Positions 21,840 to 34,091 of a stretch of 64,000 nucleotides of DNA are shown here, piece after piece; the first letter of the stretch is position 1; the number at the start of each line of letters is the position of its first letter. The notes under the pieces are model-generated. The model did no database searches, was not told the origin of the DNA, and saw only the letters and a list, made by a program, of their open reading frames with translations. The stretch is from Maniola hyperantus (lineage: Eukaryota; Arthropoda; Insecta; Lepidoptera; Nymphalidae). The position numbers were made by a program, and so were the translations under genes. The stretch is taken from positions 4,650,001-4,714,000 of the forward strand of contig NC_048556.1 in assembly GCF_902806685.2 (NCBI RefSeq), written 5' to 3'.

Positions 21840-23036
21840 GCAACTATTTAACCGCCTCGCGGGAGCTATAGTAGTCATAACTATTATAGTATCGCCGATC
21901 AGCGATTTTCGAAGCTGCATCGATCGTCAATAGCCGTTGATTAAAAATTTCGTGTGTGGTTTGCCCAACAATCTGTTCTCACCTTAACTGAATCTCTAGA
22001 ATAATCCACTCGTAATCATCTAGTATAGCACTTTTTGAGATAAGAGTTTTTTAAAAGACTATAATTAAAAATCACTTTCTCTAGTGCAGATTGCAATTAC
22101 CCAACTACTACCCAACGATTACCCAATTACTAGATTCCCAAATTGCAATTTATTGTATTAGGTAAGTAAGTACTCAATTTTAAGCTTTATATTGCTGTTA
22201 TTTTGATATTATGGCGACCAATACTGTACATGTATCTTCAATCTATCTATGAAGGGATATGGAATAGAAAAAAATCACTTTGGTTATGGTGATATAATTT
22301 ATTAGGTAGGTATAGGGTAGGATATTAGTAGGAAATGTCTTCATGGCAGGACAGGTGGTACAGCTTGGAGAGGATGGTATTTTAATGCTGTCAGTTTTCA
22401 ACCTATAAATAAAACACAATAAATGTTATTTTAAGGACAAATTAGTAATCTATTTTATTGTAAAGTGAGAATAGCTGAACCCCCGCCGGTGACTACAGTA
22501 CATTTGGACAAGTTAAAATAGATCAATATAGTCAAAAGATTTAAAATAAATAGGGTAAAAGATAAAATTTCATTGTTAATTTCTTCTGTGACTTCACTGA
22601 CAACATAAAGAATTACAGAGTTTATTATTTCATGCACTTCGCTGTGAGTGCACTTCATCTCGGAAATAGCTTGAGAGAGAAAAGGTGCTTAAAATTAACT
22701 TAATATCTAGTTAATTGCTTACTTGACAACTTATTATGTGTAAATTAGGCTTTAGCCTTAGTTAAAAAAAATTATGAATACGTAGGTAACTAAAGACTTT
22801 AATATGTCATTAAACCTAAATGAGTTTGACTTTGATGATGTTATCTCAACTCCCAGCCAATAGATGACTACTTACTAACTTAATCCTACAGGTACCTAAG
22901 TTTCATACTGTAGTAGAATCTTTATTTCCTCATACCAAAGACATTGAGCAAACAAAGATATGATAATAAACAAAAACCAAGCACTGCATCTAATTGCATA
23001 CACGCAAATCGATAAATCAAGGTTCGACCAATAAAT

Positions 23037-25357
23037 GCAATAAACGCCTTCCAAAATTAGCTTGGCGATGACGAAGTAAAGTTGACGTGTAAAATGGTGG
23101 TAAAATGTTAAATGTAACCTGTCTGTCTGACTTCCGAGACGATCAAGCGGCTTGCTGCCAAGCACGTAGATTTTTGCTTGAGCCAAGCATGTTGATTGTT
23201 TACAATATTTGCTTCATGCTTGAGTCAAGCATTTACGTGCTTGACGGTGACTAATGAATTGAGTGGTGTCTATCAGAAGGCGCTGCAATCGTTGAATTTA
23301 AATTGCACAAGGGTCAACTTTGTAAAATGCGAGAATAATGTTGAGTTTTCCTTCCTATTTTGATTCACCTAATATTCAATACGTAGGTACCTATCCAAAC
23401 AAAGCTATAAGTACGCGACAGGTCGAGATGGCAATCGGGGTATGAGGCGAGGGGACACGACGCACACCCGCACGTCACCCGCGCTTACCCGCACCGAGTT
23501 AGCGCGGGGGCTGTACGGGTGTGCGGGGCGTTCCCTCCTCCTCGACAGGTCGAAATGGCAATCCAGTTGGACCTGTCGCGGACTTATACTTAAAACTCGT
23601 TTTAAAATCTAAATAGCCGCGACGAAAGAAAAATTTTCTTTTTTTTATTCGGCGGATAAAAATACCTATAGTGAAGTGTGGACGGTGGCCCGTGTCTAAA
23701 CTTGGGCAACTCTATAGGTGATGTTTTCACACTCAGCGCGCTCGTTTGGTTGTCATCCGGTTTCGTAAGCTAGATAAACCACGTGTAGATAAGTTAAGCA
23801 CATAAGACAACGTCCTCTAAGATTTTTTACGGTTCAATAAACTTTTTTACATATGAAACGTACTTAGGTATCTGGTTGGTCAGTTCTTGAAAAATATCAA
23901 ACTAAAACCAAGGAGCATATAGGTATAGTCCGCGCCAATTAAATAGTTGTTTTTGAAGTTAACCACAAGACGCGTCGCAATATAGCATTTTTTAGGCATC
24001 AGTGGGGCGCGCGACACGAGGGAGCGGAATACACCAGCCCGCGCGCCGCGCCGTACCCCTCATTCGCCTTTTGCATTAGTGTGAGTGCTACATCCGTACG
24101 CAGTACAAAAGCGCGTGAAACAATACCTGCGCGAGCGCGCACTCACATCGTAGGTCAGTCGCAACTATTTAACCGCCTCGCGGGAGCTATAGTAGTCATA
24201 ACTATTATAGTATCGCCGATCAGCGATTTTCGAAGCTGCATCGATCGTCAATAGCCGTTGATTAAAAATTTCGTGTGTGGTTTGCCCAACAATCTGTTCT
24301 CACCTTAACTGAATCTCTAGAATAATCCACTCGTAATCATCTAGTATAGCACTTTTTGAGATAAGAGTTTTTTAAAAGACTATAATTAAAAATCACTTTC
24401 TCTAGTGCAGATTGCAATTACCCAACTACTACCCAACGATTACCCAATTACTAGATTCCCAAATTGCAATTTATTGTATTAGGTAAGTAAGTACTCAATT
24501 TTAAGCTTTATATTGCTGTTATTTTGATATTATGGCGACCAATACTGTACATGTATCTTCAATCTATCTATGAAGGGATATGGAATAGAAAAAAATCACT
24601 TTGGTTATGGTGATATAATTTATTAGGTAGGTATAGGGTAGGATATTAGTAGGAAATGTCTTCATGGCAGGACAGGTGGTACAGCTTGGAGAGGATGGTA
24701 TTTTAATGCTGTCAGTTTTCAACCTATAAATAAAACACAATAAATGTTATTTTAAGGACAAATTAGTAATCTATTTTATTGTAAAGTGAGAATAGCTGAA
24801 CCCCCGCCGGTGACTACAGTACATTTGGACAAGTTAAAATAGATCAATATAGTCAAAAGATTTAAAATAAATAGGGTAAAAGATAAAATTTCATTGTTAA
24901 TTTCTTCTGTGACTTCACTGACAACATAAAGAATTACAGAGTTTATTATTTCATGCACTTCGCTGTGAGTGCACTTCATCTCGGAAATAGCTTGAGAGAG
25001 AAAAGGTGCTTAAAATTAACTTAATATCTAGTTAATTGCTTACTTGACAACTTATTATGTGTAAATTAGGCTTTAGCCTTAGTTAAAAAAAATTATGAAT
25101 ACGTAGGTAACTAAAGACTTTAATATGTCATTAAACCTAAATGAGTTTGACTTTGATGATGTTATCTCAACTCCCAGCCAATAGATGACTACTTACTAAC
25201 TTAATCCTACAGGTACCTAAGTTTCATACTGTAGTAGAATCTTTATTTCCTCATACCAAAGACATTGAGCAAACAAAGATATGATAATAAACAAAAACCA
25301 AGCACTGCATCTAATTGCATACACGCAAATCGATAAATCAAGGTTCGACCAATAAAT
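23037..25357. repeat. 2,321-bp tandem unit, copy 2
   Basis: Head-to-tail copy of the unit at 20716. The inner junction reads 'ccaataaatgcaataaacgc', where the unit's right end 'aaatgcaa' meets its left end 'gcaataaacg'. The 4-5 bp overlap suggests microhomology or template-switch joining. The hairpin, MITE and initiator motif recur at +2,321. Confidence 0.93.
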
Positions 25358-27678
25358 GCAATAAACGCCTTCCAAAATTAGCTTGGCGATGACGAAGTAA
25401 AGTTGACGTGTAAAATGGTGGTAAAATGTTAAATGTAACCTGTCTGTCTGACTTCCGAGACGATCAAGCGGCTTGCTGCCAAGCACGTAGATTTTTGCTT
25501 GAGCCAAGCATGTTGATTGTTTACAATATTTGCTTCATGCTTGAGTCAAGCATTTACGTGCTTGACGGTGACTAATGAATTGAGTGGTGTCTATCAGAAG
25601 GCGCTGCAATCGTTGAATTTAAATTGCACAAGGGTCAACTTTGTAAAATGCGAGAATAATGTTGAGTTTTCCTTCCTATTTTGATTCACCTAATATTCAA
25701 TACGTAGGTACCTATCCAAACAAAGCTATAAGTACGCGACAGGTCGAGATGGCAATCGGGGTATGAGGCGAGGGGACACGACGCACACCCGCACGTCACC
25801 CGCGCTTACCCGCACCGAGTTAGCGCGGGGGCTGTACGGGTGTGCGGGGCGTTCCCTCCTCCTCGACAGGTCGAAATGGCAATCCAGTTGGACCTGTCGC
25901 GGACTTATACTTAAAACTCGTTTTAAAATCTAAATAGCCGCGACGAAAGAAAAATTTTCTTTTTTTTATTCGGCGGATAAAAATACCTATAGTGAAGTGT
26001 GGACGGTGGCCCGTGTCTAAACTTGGGCAACTCTATAGGTGATGTTTTCACACTCAGCGCGCTCGTTTGGTTGTCATCCGGTTTCGTAAGCTAGATAAAC
26101 CACGTGTAGATAAGTTAAGCACATAAGACAACGTCCTCTAAGATTTTTTACGGTTCAATAAACTTTTTTACATATGAAACGTACTTAGGTATCTGGTTGG
26201 TCAGTTCTTGAAAAATATCAAACTAAAACCAAGGAGCATATAGGTATAGTCCGCGCCAATTAAATAGTTGTTTTTGAAGTTAACCACAAGACGCGTCGCA
26301 ATATAGCATTTTTTAGGCATCAGTGGGGCGCGCGACACGAGGGAGCGGAATACACCAGCCCGCGCGCCGCGCCGTACCCCTCATTCGCCTTTTGCATTAG
26401 TGTGAGTGCTACATCCGTACGCAGTACAAAAGCGCGTGAAACAATACCTGCGCGAGCGCGCACTCACATCGTAGGTCAGTCGCAACTATTTAACCGCCTC
26501 GCGGGAGCTATAGTAGTCATAACTATTATAGTATCGCCGATCAGCGATTTTCGAAGCTGCATCGATCGTCAATAGCCGTTGATTAAAAATTTCGTGTGTG
26601 GTTTGCCCAACAATCTGTTCTCACCTTAACTGAATCTCTAGAATAATCCACTCGTAATCATCTAGTATAGCACTTTTTGAGATAAGAGTTTTTTAAAAGA
26701 CTATAATTAAAAATCACTTTCTCTAGTGCAGATTGCAATTACCCAACTACTACCCAACGATTACCCAATTACTAGATTCCCAAATTGCAATTTATTGTAT
26801 TAGGTAAGTAAGTACTCAATTTTAAGCTTTATATTGCTGTTATTTTGATATTATGGCGACCAATACTGTACATGTATCTTCAATCTATCTATGAAGGGAT
26901 ATGGAATAGAAAAAAATCACTTTGGTTATGGTGATATAATTTATTAGGTAGGTATAGGGTAGGATATTAGTAGGAAATGTCTTCATGGCAGGACAGGTGG
27001 TACAGCTTGGAGAGGATGGTATTTTAATGCTGTCAGTTTTCAACCTATAAATAAAACACAATAAATGTTATTTTAAGGACAAATTAGTAATCTATTTTAT
27101 TGTAAAGTGAGAATAGCTGAACCCCCGCCGGTGACTACAGTACATTTGGACAAGTTAAAATAGATCAATATAGTCAAAAGATTTAAAATAAATAGGGTAA
27201 AAGATAAAATTTCATTGTTAATTTCTTCTGTGACTTCACTGACAACATAAAGAATTACAGAGTTTATTATTTCATGCACTTCGCTGTGAGTGCACTTCAT
27301 CTCGGAAATAGCTTGAGAGAGAAAAGGTGCTTAAAATTAACTTAATATCTAGTTAATTGCTTACTTGACAACTTATTATGTGTAAATTAGGCTTTAGCCT
27401 TAGTTAAAAAAAATTATGAATACGTAGGTAACTAAAGACTTTAATATGTCATTAAACCTAAATGAGTTTGACTTTGATGATGTTATCTCAACTCCCAGCC
27501 AATAGATGACTACTTACTAACTTAATCCTACAGGTACCTAAGTTTCATACTGTAGTAGAATCTTTATTTCCTCATACCAAAGACATTGAGCAAACAAAGA
27601 TATGATAATAAACAAAAACCAAGCACTGCATCTAATTGCATACACGCAAATCGATAAATCAAGGTTCGACCAATAAAT
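25358..27678. repeat. 2,321-bp tandem unit, copy 3
   Basis: Last copy. At its right end 'aaatgcaa' passes into unique sequence ('catgcaatttgttgcatgc'). The array is therefore three whole units, 6,963 bp, with no partial unit at either side. Confidence 0.93.
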
Positions 27679-27749
27679 GCAACATGCAATTTGTTGCATG
27701 CTAACTTAACTTCCAAATTGTGTTGTGATATTGTAAACTTTGTCAAACT

Positions 27750-29100
27750 GGCGTATTATGAATTGATAGTAACACCTGTAGGGTTTTTATAAAACCTAAT
27801 GTGTTTTTCTTGTCTGTAAATGTCAGGCAAATGCAATAAAACAAGTTAGTAGGTACTCACCGGCGACAGGTGTATACTGCAACGCGAAAATTCCAACACG
27901 AAGTTCACATTCAAAACTTTTTATAGCACAATAACTTAACACAACTTAAGCGAGTAACTTAATTGTCTCATAACCTATAGTTTTGTATTACAATTCTTTC
28001 AATTTCTATCAAAGAAATCAAATTAATCTCCGACGGAACGCCCGTATCGCACGTAGCTTGTAATTTGTATTGCACTTTTTAAGCCAACTTATATCGTACG
28101 GCATACGACATTTGTGTGTAAATCAATTTAAAAAAAATTAACTGCCTAAACTAAATTCCTTGAGAATTCCTATAAAAAAAATGAAAAAAATGATCTGATT
28201 ATTAAAATTTCAATAAAACTTTCAGTTCTATTTTCGTAAACATTTATGTGATTTATAACTTTTAGATTAAGATGTCGTTTCGGGTTCGGAAGATTGTCGT
28301 ATTATAATATAAAGAACACTTTCTGTCAATGTCAAAGTTTATTTACAACAAGATTTACAACCTCTTTTACCTATCCTATGTCGATGTCTTTACAACATAT
28401 CAAAGTGGTTACGGATCGACCGAAAAGAGTTGAAATGAAATGAGAGCGCCACTTTCGTATATCTACTCGTGTGCTTTCGTTCTTCACCATGTACTGCAAC
28501 CAAAACCATATATTTGTATTAGAATCCTTTATCTCAATAATAGTAAAATTGTATTTATACTATAATTCGTGTAAACTATCGAATTGCTTCAAACTCCATA
28601 AATCCATAATATACCAGTTATAGTTGGTGGTTTCAATGTCTATAATAACGCACATACGTAGAAATATTTATACCCAAATAGTCAGGTGGCGCTATCTCTA
28701 ATTCCTCTGATACTAATAGTCAAAATGAAATATCGTAACCTAATAGTTAGTCTAATGTTTTAATTACTTAAACACAATTTTTTTGTGAAATGAGGATGGG
28801 TACTGTCGTGTGGACCCTGGCCTGATAACAAATAGTTCTAATGTACGTATGTTAGTTTATCGCTTATAACCTACAGTTACTGCAATAGTTTATTTCATGA
28901 AACCACCAGACTTCACCGGATATGTACAGCCGAGATCCATACACCGGATATGTATATCAGAGTACCTGCTGAATTAAAAAAACCAAAATCTACAAAGCAG
29001 CAGGCATCATCTCGTTGATTATAAATGTAAAATTGTATTGTACATGTGACAGGGCATAAATTGTACTAATACTTAGAATGAAACCAATTTTAAATTATAT
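27750..29100. other. Gene-free AT-rich stretch
   Basis: No exon, RNA gene or dispersed repeat is recognised between the tandem array and the 3' end of mRpL19. Homopolymer runs and diverged AT-rich sequence dominate. Confidence 0.6.
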
Positions 29101-29104
29101 CTAA

Positions 29105-29110
29105 TTTATT
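29105..29110 (-). promoter_or_regulatory. Poly(A) signal of mRpL19
   Basis: AATAAA on the minus strand lies about 35 nt after the mRpL19 stop codon, so the 3' UTR is very short. Confidence 0.7.
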
Positions 29111-29143
29111 AAACAAACTGTTTGTATAAACTATAGATCGTTA

Positions 29144-32100
29144 TTAGCCAAGTTGCGACTTAGGCGCGGCAAACGGACGTTTTCTTGTTAACTTCTTGCG
29201 GGATACTCGCATCTGCTGCAGTTGGTTGTACACTTCACTCCATATCTCTGTTTGATCTTCGGCAGGTATAGTTTTCCTATAATGTAAAAAACAAATTTAG
29301 TTGTAAGGGTAGAAAATTATAGAAAGAGCCAGCGCGTACCAGACCTTCGTTATTTTATAAAAGCTGAAAGTTCCTCTGTGTATTGTCTCCAACACTGGGA
29401 GGAACGTTTGTTTGGATCATAGTGGCTTTGGGAGATAAAAGGTAATAAAGGTGTAAAAAATCTTACGTCTAAGTATAAAGTCAAATTTTTTATATTTTCT
29501 TCGGAATAGTATTAGAAATCACGTCATGTATTGCCAGACACTTAGTGTCGTGGCAACCCCCTGCTAGACACTGTTAAACTTTAAGGGTGTCTGGCAGGGG
29601 GTAGCCATGATTACCCCTTCCCCCCCCCCCTCTCCCCCTTCATTGTGTAAGAAAAACGTAGGTATTCATCATAATCGTAATCGACAGCAAATTCTGCCCC
29701 TTGATTGGTTGAATTCGCTGTTCACATTTTTCACAGCGAATCTAAGGGCAGAATATATTAGCGATTTCGACTATGATGAATATGTTTTTGTTCAGAGAAC
29801 AGAAAGGATTACCTGTACTGTTTCATTAAATCATATTTCTCCCATGGTGTTTTTCTTAACTCCCTCCTAACTCTGTCCTTTTCCTTCAAATGCTCTTCAA
29901 TATTTGAGACACCTTTCAACTCTTGTCTCTCCCACCTTTCAAGCCACGGCCTCGGTTTCAACTTTACCTGTATAGAATAAAAAATTCTCAGGCTGTTAAA
30001 ATATACTGAATAGTGTACAAGGAACTAAGGAGTACGACAACATTTTGTCGGTCTCAACGACAGAAAAAACGCTCAACGAAACTGCTATCTCTTTCTAAAG
30101 GTCAATCTATTTCGTTCTGGGTACTGTCAAAATCTTACGGCTAGTAACACGTGATTAGTCGGAGTATGGCCGACTAGTTTCGAACCAGAACAAAAGAGTG
30201 TTTGCAGTACTACCACGTTTATAAGTTACGTCGATGTACCTGCGCAGAAATCTTATTTTTGAAGGCAATCATAACGCGCATACGTCAGCTCTTGGTTGTT
30301 GCCTACGCGCCAAGTTTTGTACGGATGAATTATAAGCGATACAGCAAGTCTGTCGTTTTTATATTTAAAATCTTATTATCAAGCAATAAGGTTTGTATTT
30401 CTTTTGTGTACATTCTTTTCAGTCAGCGTTAGGTAGCGCTTTTCTACGTGAACGAATTTTGCTGTTGCAACTTACCTATCTAAGTGGTAGTGTGTTTGTC
30501 TACATTAATATTATAAAGAGGAAAGAACTATATAAACTATAAAAACTACTGGACCAAATTCAAAAATTCTTTCACCATTAGAAAGCTACATTATTCCCGA
30601 GTAACATAGTTATATATTTTTTTTTATTAGAGATCCATACGAAAAATTCGACTGCGTTGATCATGAAACATTGGTCGCGAAATTGCACCATTATGGAATT
30701 AGGGGTGCAGCATTGGAATTGATGAGTTCTTACCTAAATGATAGAATACAAAGGGTAGACGTGAATGGAAAGCGATCTCCCGGATCCGTTGTAAAAATGG
30801 GGGTGCCACAAGGTTCCATCTTAGGACCTTTTCTGTTCCTTATTTACATCAATGACCTTCCTTACCTCGCTAAGGACAATTACGGGATAGTCTTGTTTGC
30901 TGATGATACATCACTTTTATTTAAAATCAATCGATACTTAACAACTTTTGATGAAGTAAACAATTCTCTCACCAAGTTAGTACAGTGGTTCGAAGCTAAT
31001 AACCTGCTTCTCAACGGGAAAAAGACAAAGTGTATTAAATTCACTTTACCAAATGTTAAGCAGGTGAAAACCACTGTGCAACTTAATAATGAGGAATTAG
31101 ATTTAGTGGATACCGCTATTTTTCTTGGAATAACGTTAGATGCAAAACTTCAATGGGGCTCTCATATAAATAACTTATCGAACAGACTTAGTTCTGCCGC
31201 ATATGCGGTAAAAAAGATTCGCCAGTTGACAGACATAGAAACTGCGAGACTAGTATATTTTAGTTACTTTCACAGCATTATGTCATATGGTATATTATTA
31301 TGGGGTAATGCTGCTGATATTAATTCTATTTTTGTGCTGCAGAAAAGGGCTGTTCGAGCCATATACAGTATGGGGCCACGAGAGTCGCTGAGAACTAAAT
31401 TTAGGGAAGTTAAAATTATGACAGTGCATAATCAATATATTTTTGAAAATTTACTGTACGTACATAAAAACATAAATAAATTTAAAAAAAAAAGTGACTG
31501 TCATAATATAAATACTAGAAATAAAAATAAACTTGTAATTCCCGCCTCTAGGCTCAGTAAAGTTAGCAATTCATTTGCTCGTAATTCCATACGTTTCTAT
31601 AATAAGCTTCCAGAAGACATATTGGAGATGTCTCTCAACAAGTTCAAAGTTTTCATAAAACGTAAACTAATTGAAAAATCCTATTACAATGTAAAGGATT
31701 ATTTAAATGATAAGCAAGCTTGGGAATGAGTTGCTTAACGACTTTGTGATAGTTCTAATAAGTTTCAATAAATTTGTAAAGTGGTGATAATAAAAAGAAT
31801 ACCCGGCTGAGTTTGTTGTGGGCTCTTCTCAGACCTGGGCGCGTTTGGAACCCTCGTAGCTTTAGTTTTAAGTTTGCGTTATAATTATCACCACTATATT
31901 ATCTTACAAATCTAACACTATACCAGACAATCAATAAGAGTAATTTATTACCTATTTTGAATAAATCATTTGACTTTGACTTTGAAATTTGTAATAAGCT
32001 ACTCATGTGAAGGCGAAGCGGGTCACTATGTAGGATAAAATAATGTTTATACCTGGACAGGATTGATAGGTACAGGCGTGCCTTCTGGCAATATTTCTGG

Positions 32101-34091
32101 GTCCATATCCTGAGGGAAGGTGCAGTACTCTGGTAGCGCATCACGCAAGTAGTACAGTTTGTCATCGAGCCGCTTCTCTAGCCTGAGCACTTGTATTGAT
32201 TGTATCGTAGGATCGTACAGCTCATATTTGACCTGAAATTATGTAAGGATATACTTTGGAAATATTGTTACTTTTGATTATTACAATAGAGCGGTTTTGG
32301 AGCATTGTTTGCATAGTGTAAACTCTATATTATGAACTTTTAATTAACGAAAAACTCCTGCTTAAGCGTAGAAATTGCTAAGTTTTGTTTGGTTTACATT
32401 GTTACCTTTATATTGAAACATTCATTGTAGCGTAGCAATCACTCTCAATAGCGAATCGATACGTCATTATTTAGACCCCAATAAACATATATTTATTTCA
32501 ATGACCTTAAACACCAGACTGGTTACATTCGTAAATATTTCATGTGGAAATTTTGAAAAATGTGTTGTTTATTGTAATTGCCTAGCACGTATTTACTTAC
32601 TGTACTTTCTACTACTGTTTTATCTTATATAGCTTTGCCGGTAGGGTGGTAACTAGCCACGGTCGAAGCCTCCTACCAGACCAGACCAGAAATTTAGAAA
32701 TTACAAAATTTCAACCCCCTGCCGGGAATCAAACCCGGGACATCCTACTAATAAGACCACAACGCTTACCACTGCGCCAAGGAGATCATCAAAAGGACTT
32801 TTTTTCACAGGGACTCCCCCCTCAGATGAGTTCGAAACTAGTCGGGCTTCGACTACATATGTGAGCATAGCTGAAAGAACCTATTATTTATAATGGAAAC
32901 CACTCACATGCCAAAATACTAACCTCGACTCCCTGATGATCAATGACATTCCTTAATATGAACTCTGCTCTGAGACCACAGCCCTTGCGCTCAATACAGA
33001 TGCCAACAAATCTGTTTGTTTTGCCCTGAGCGTGTGGATCTGATATAGTCACTGCCAGTATTGAGCCTGGAAACAGTATTTTAAACATCACTACCCACAT
33101 TATAAATGCAAAAGTGTGTTTGTTTGTCCTTCAATCCTGCTACAATAGAGCAACAGATGGACATGACTTTTTGCCTAAATATAGTTAAAGATCTGGAGAG
33201 GTATATAGGCTTTCTATCCTGAAAAATCCTGTGGGATTTTTAAAAACCTAAATCCATATGAACTCACTGTCATTTGCTATATCAATAAGTTAAAGGTATA
33301 AAATAAAGTAAAGTAAATGTGTGTTAGCGAGCGCTTGCTCGTGAGTAATTGGTCCGACAGGCACGCACACTTACGCAATTTGCTTGTATACGACATAGCC
33401 ACAAGTAAAGTTCATGCGAGTGTGTGTATTGCAAGAACCAACTGTTATTCTTATGTATTCTATTTATTATTGTTTCATTTCATTACATTTGTAAAATGAA
33501 ATAGCGGAAGGAGCCAAGCTGCGTCTGTGAGCACTTGATTATAATGAGCATATTGTTATTGTCCATTTCAAATTGTTAACATAGCCTTCGTAAGAGCCAA
33601 CTACTCTAAATTCCATGTATTGTGGTACACCAAATTGTGAGTTTGCTACAATTTGCCATATAAACTAAGTAAAATAATAAAAAACAGTGAAATAAACTTT
33701 GTTGACAAACAAACCTACCCACATAAAATTCTGGTATATCAATTTGACTTCTTCTTTTGAGCATATCTGCTCTTTCCATCTTTTCACGTAAGCTGTTCCG
33801 CCATTTCGGATTAGGATCCGGAAGAAACTCAGGGTACAAAAGTCTATATTCAAGAATAGGGTTATTAAACCTTTGCTTACGACTGGCAGGTCTCTTTTCC
33901 TCTTCTTCTTTAACTGCCTCTGCTTTCTCAGGCAGTGTAGATAAAAGTCGAGAATCTGAAAATAAATAACAATAAAGGTTCACTCCGATATTTAAAAAGA
34001 AATGTATTTAAAAAATAAACTAACCTCTTCGTAAGATCCATTTTCCTACAGAGAAAATGCCAAGACACGGTTTTCGGACAACCAACGACAT
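29144..34091 (-). CDS. mRpL19: Mitochondrial large ribosomal subunit protein bL19m
   Basis: Six coding exons on the minus strand, in order: 34091-34025, 33955-33719, 33066-32924, 32232-32053, 29967-29813, 29276-29144. All have GT/AG borders and they sum to 304 residues; human MRPL19 is 292. The N-terminus (MSLVVRKPCLG..., basic, no acid before residue 23) looks like a mitochondrial presequence. The L19 core spans about residues 85-175: IPEFYVGSILAV, then GKTNRFVGICIERKG and FILRNVIDHQGVE, then KRLDDKLYYLRDALPEY. A C-terminal PRPW..RWER block, then WEKYDLMKQY, matches the mitochondrial extension. The protein belongs to the 39S subunit in the matrix. Intron 4 holds an antisense LINE and introns 3 and 5 hold SINE/MITE pieces. 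The first ATG of exon 1 fits both presequence and frame. Confidence 0.97.
29325..29535. mobile_element. Half of the AGAGCCAGCGCGT MITE
   Basis: 'agagccagcgcgtaccagac', 'ataaaggtgtaaaaaatctt' and 'cacgtcatgtattgcc' follow the left two thirds of 47213-47516. The right terminal repeat is missing. It sits in mRpL19 intron 5. Confidence 0.7.
29664..29785. mobile_element. Palindromic MITE, ~120 bp, in mRpL19 intron 5
   Basis: 'attcatcataatcgtaatcg' faces 'cgatttcgactatgatgaat', 'attctgcccctt' faces 'aagggcagaat', and 'gaattcgctgt' faces 'acagcgaat', around a centre near 29728. A C-run (29621-29636) lies just to the left. The element ends 25-30 nt before the splice donor of exon 5. Confidence 0.65.
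30039..30130. mobile_element. Fragment of palindromic MITE (GTACGCGGCAG family)
   Basis: 'attttgtcggtctcaacgac' and 'tgctatctctttctaaaggt' match 68-184 and 53316-53518. It lies in mRpL19 intron 4. Confidence 0.5.
30511..30630 (+). mobile_element. Helitron-like subfamily 3, left half (split by LINE)
   Basis: 'aaaaattctttcaccattag' and 'aaagctacattattcccgag' are the reverse complement of 19271-19440. The copy breaks off in a T-run at 30630 and resumes at 31986, just after the LINE tail. Confidence 0.65.
30631..31985 (+). mobile_element. 5'-truncated non-LTR retrotransposon (RT domain, C-terminus and 3' UTR)
   Basis: An uninterrupted reading frame from about 30647 to 31729 encodes the second half of a reverse transcriptase. 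It begins at the FDCVDH motif. GVPQGSILGPFLFLIYINDL then follows, then the catalytic LFADDTSLL (F-A-D-D variant of YADD), then a C-terminal region ending QAWE. The endonuclease and early RT blocks are missing, so it is a typical 5' truncation. The 3' UTR (31730-31970) ends in a TTTGACTTTGAC-type repeat tail. The architecture suggests the Jockey/CR1 group. The open frame implies a recent insertion. It lies antisense to mRpL19 in intron 4. Confidence 0.88.
31986..32029 (+). mobile_element. Helitron-like subfamily 3, right half (split by LINE)
   Basis: 'tttgtaataagctactcatg' and 'gaaggcgaagcgggtcacta' complete the element begun at 30511. The 3' edge stops 24 nt before the splice donor of mRpL19 exon 4. 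Confidence 0.6.
32633..32797 (-). mobile_element. SINE family 2, head fragment
   Basis: The minus strand gives the tRNA-like head (B box 'gggtttgattcccggc') and the start of the body, up to 'accaccctaccggcaaagc'. It lies in mRpL19 intron 3, about 125 bp from exon 3. Confidence 0.75.
33095..33262 (+). mobile_element. Helitron-like element, truncated
   Basis: 'cacattataaatgcaaaagt' to 'tttttaaaaacctaaatcca' matches 35797-36020, with the CTAG end lost. It lies in mRpL19 intron 2. Confidence 0.65.

Larger units (their letters stand above)
20716..23036. repeat. 2,321-bp tandem unit, copy 1
   Basis: The unit begins at 'gcaataaacgccttccaaaa' and recurs exactly 2,321 and 4,642 bp later. Every landmark I compared was identical between copies, apart from the bases at the outer junctions. 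It contains an 85-nt imperfect hairpin (20838-20922), a GC-rich MITE (21091-21264), a GC-rich promoter-like island (about 21660-21870) and AT-rich sequence with no credible exon. Small ORFs inside have no recognisable domain. The left junction shares only 'gcaat' with the inner junctions. Confidence 0.93.

Noticed and set aside
22455..27300. Repeated small ORFs of 67 and 96 codons in the tandem units as a multicopy gene
   Set aside because: They repeat only because the unit repeats. They show no domain, no splice context and cross low-complexity sequence and hairpin DNA.
20716..27678. CRISPR-like or satellite array
   Set aside because: Three long units with no spacers and a mosaic of eukaryotic repeats; neither a CRISPR array nor a short-period satellite.
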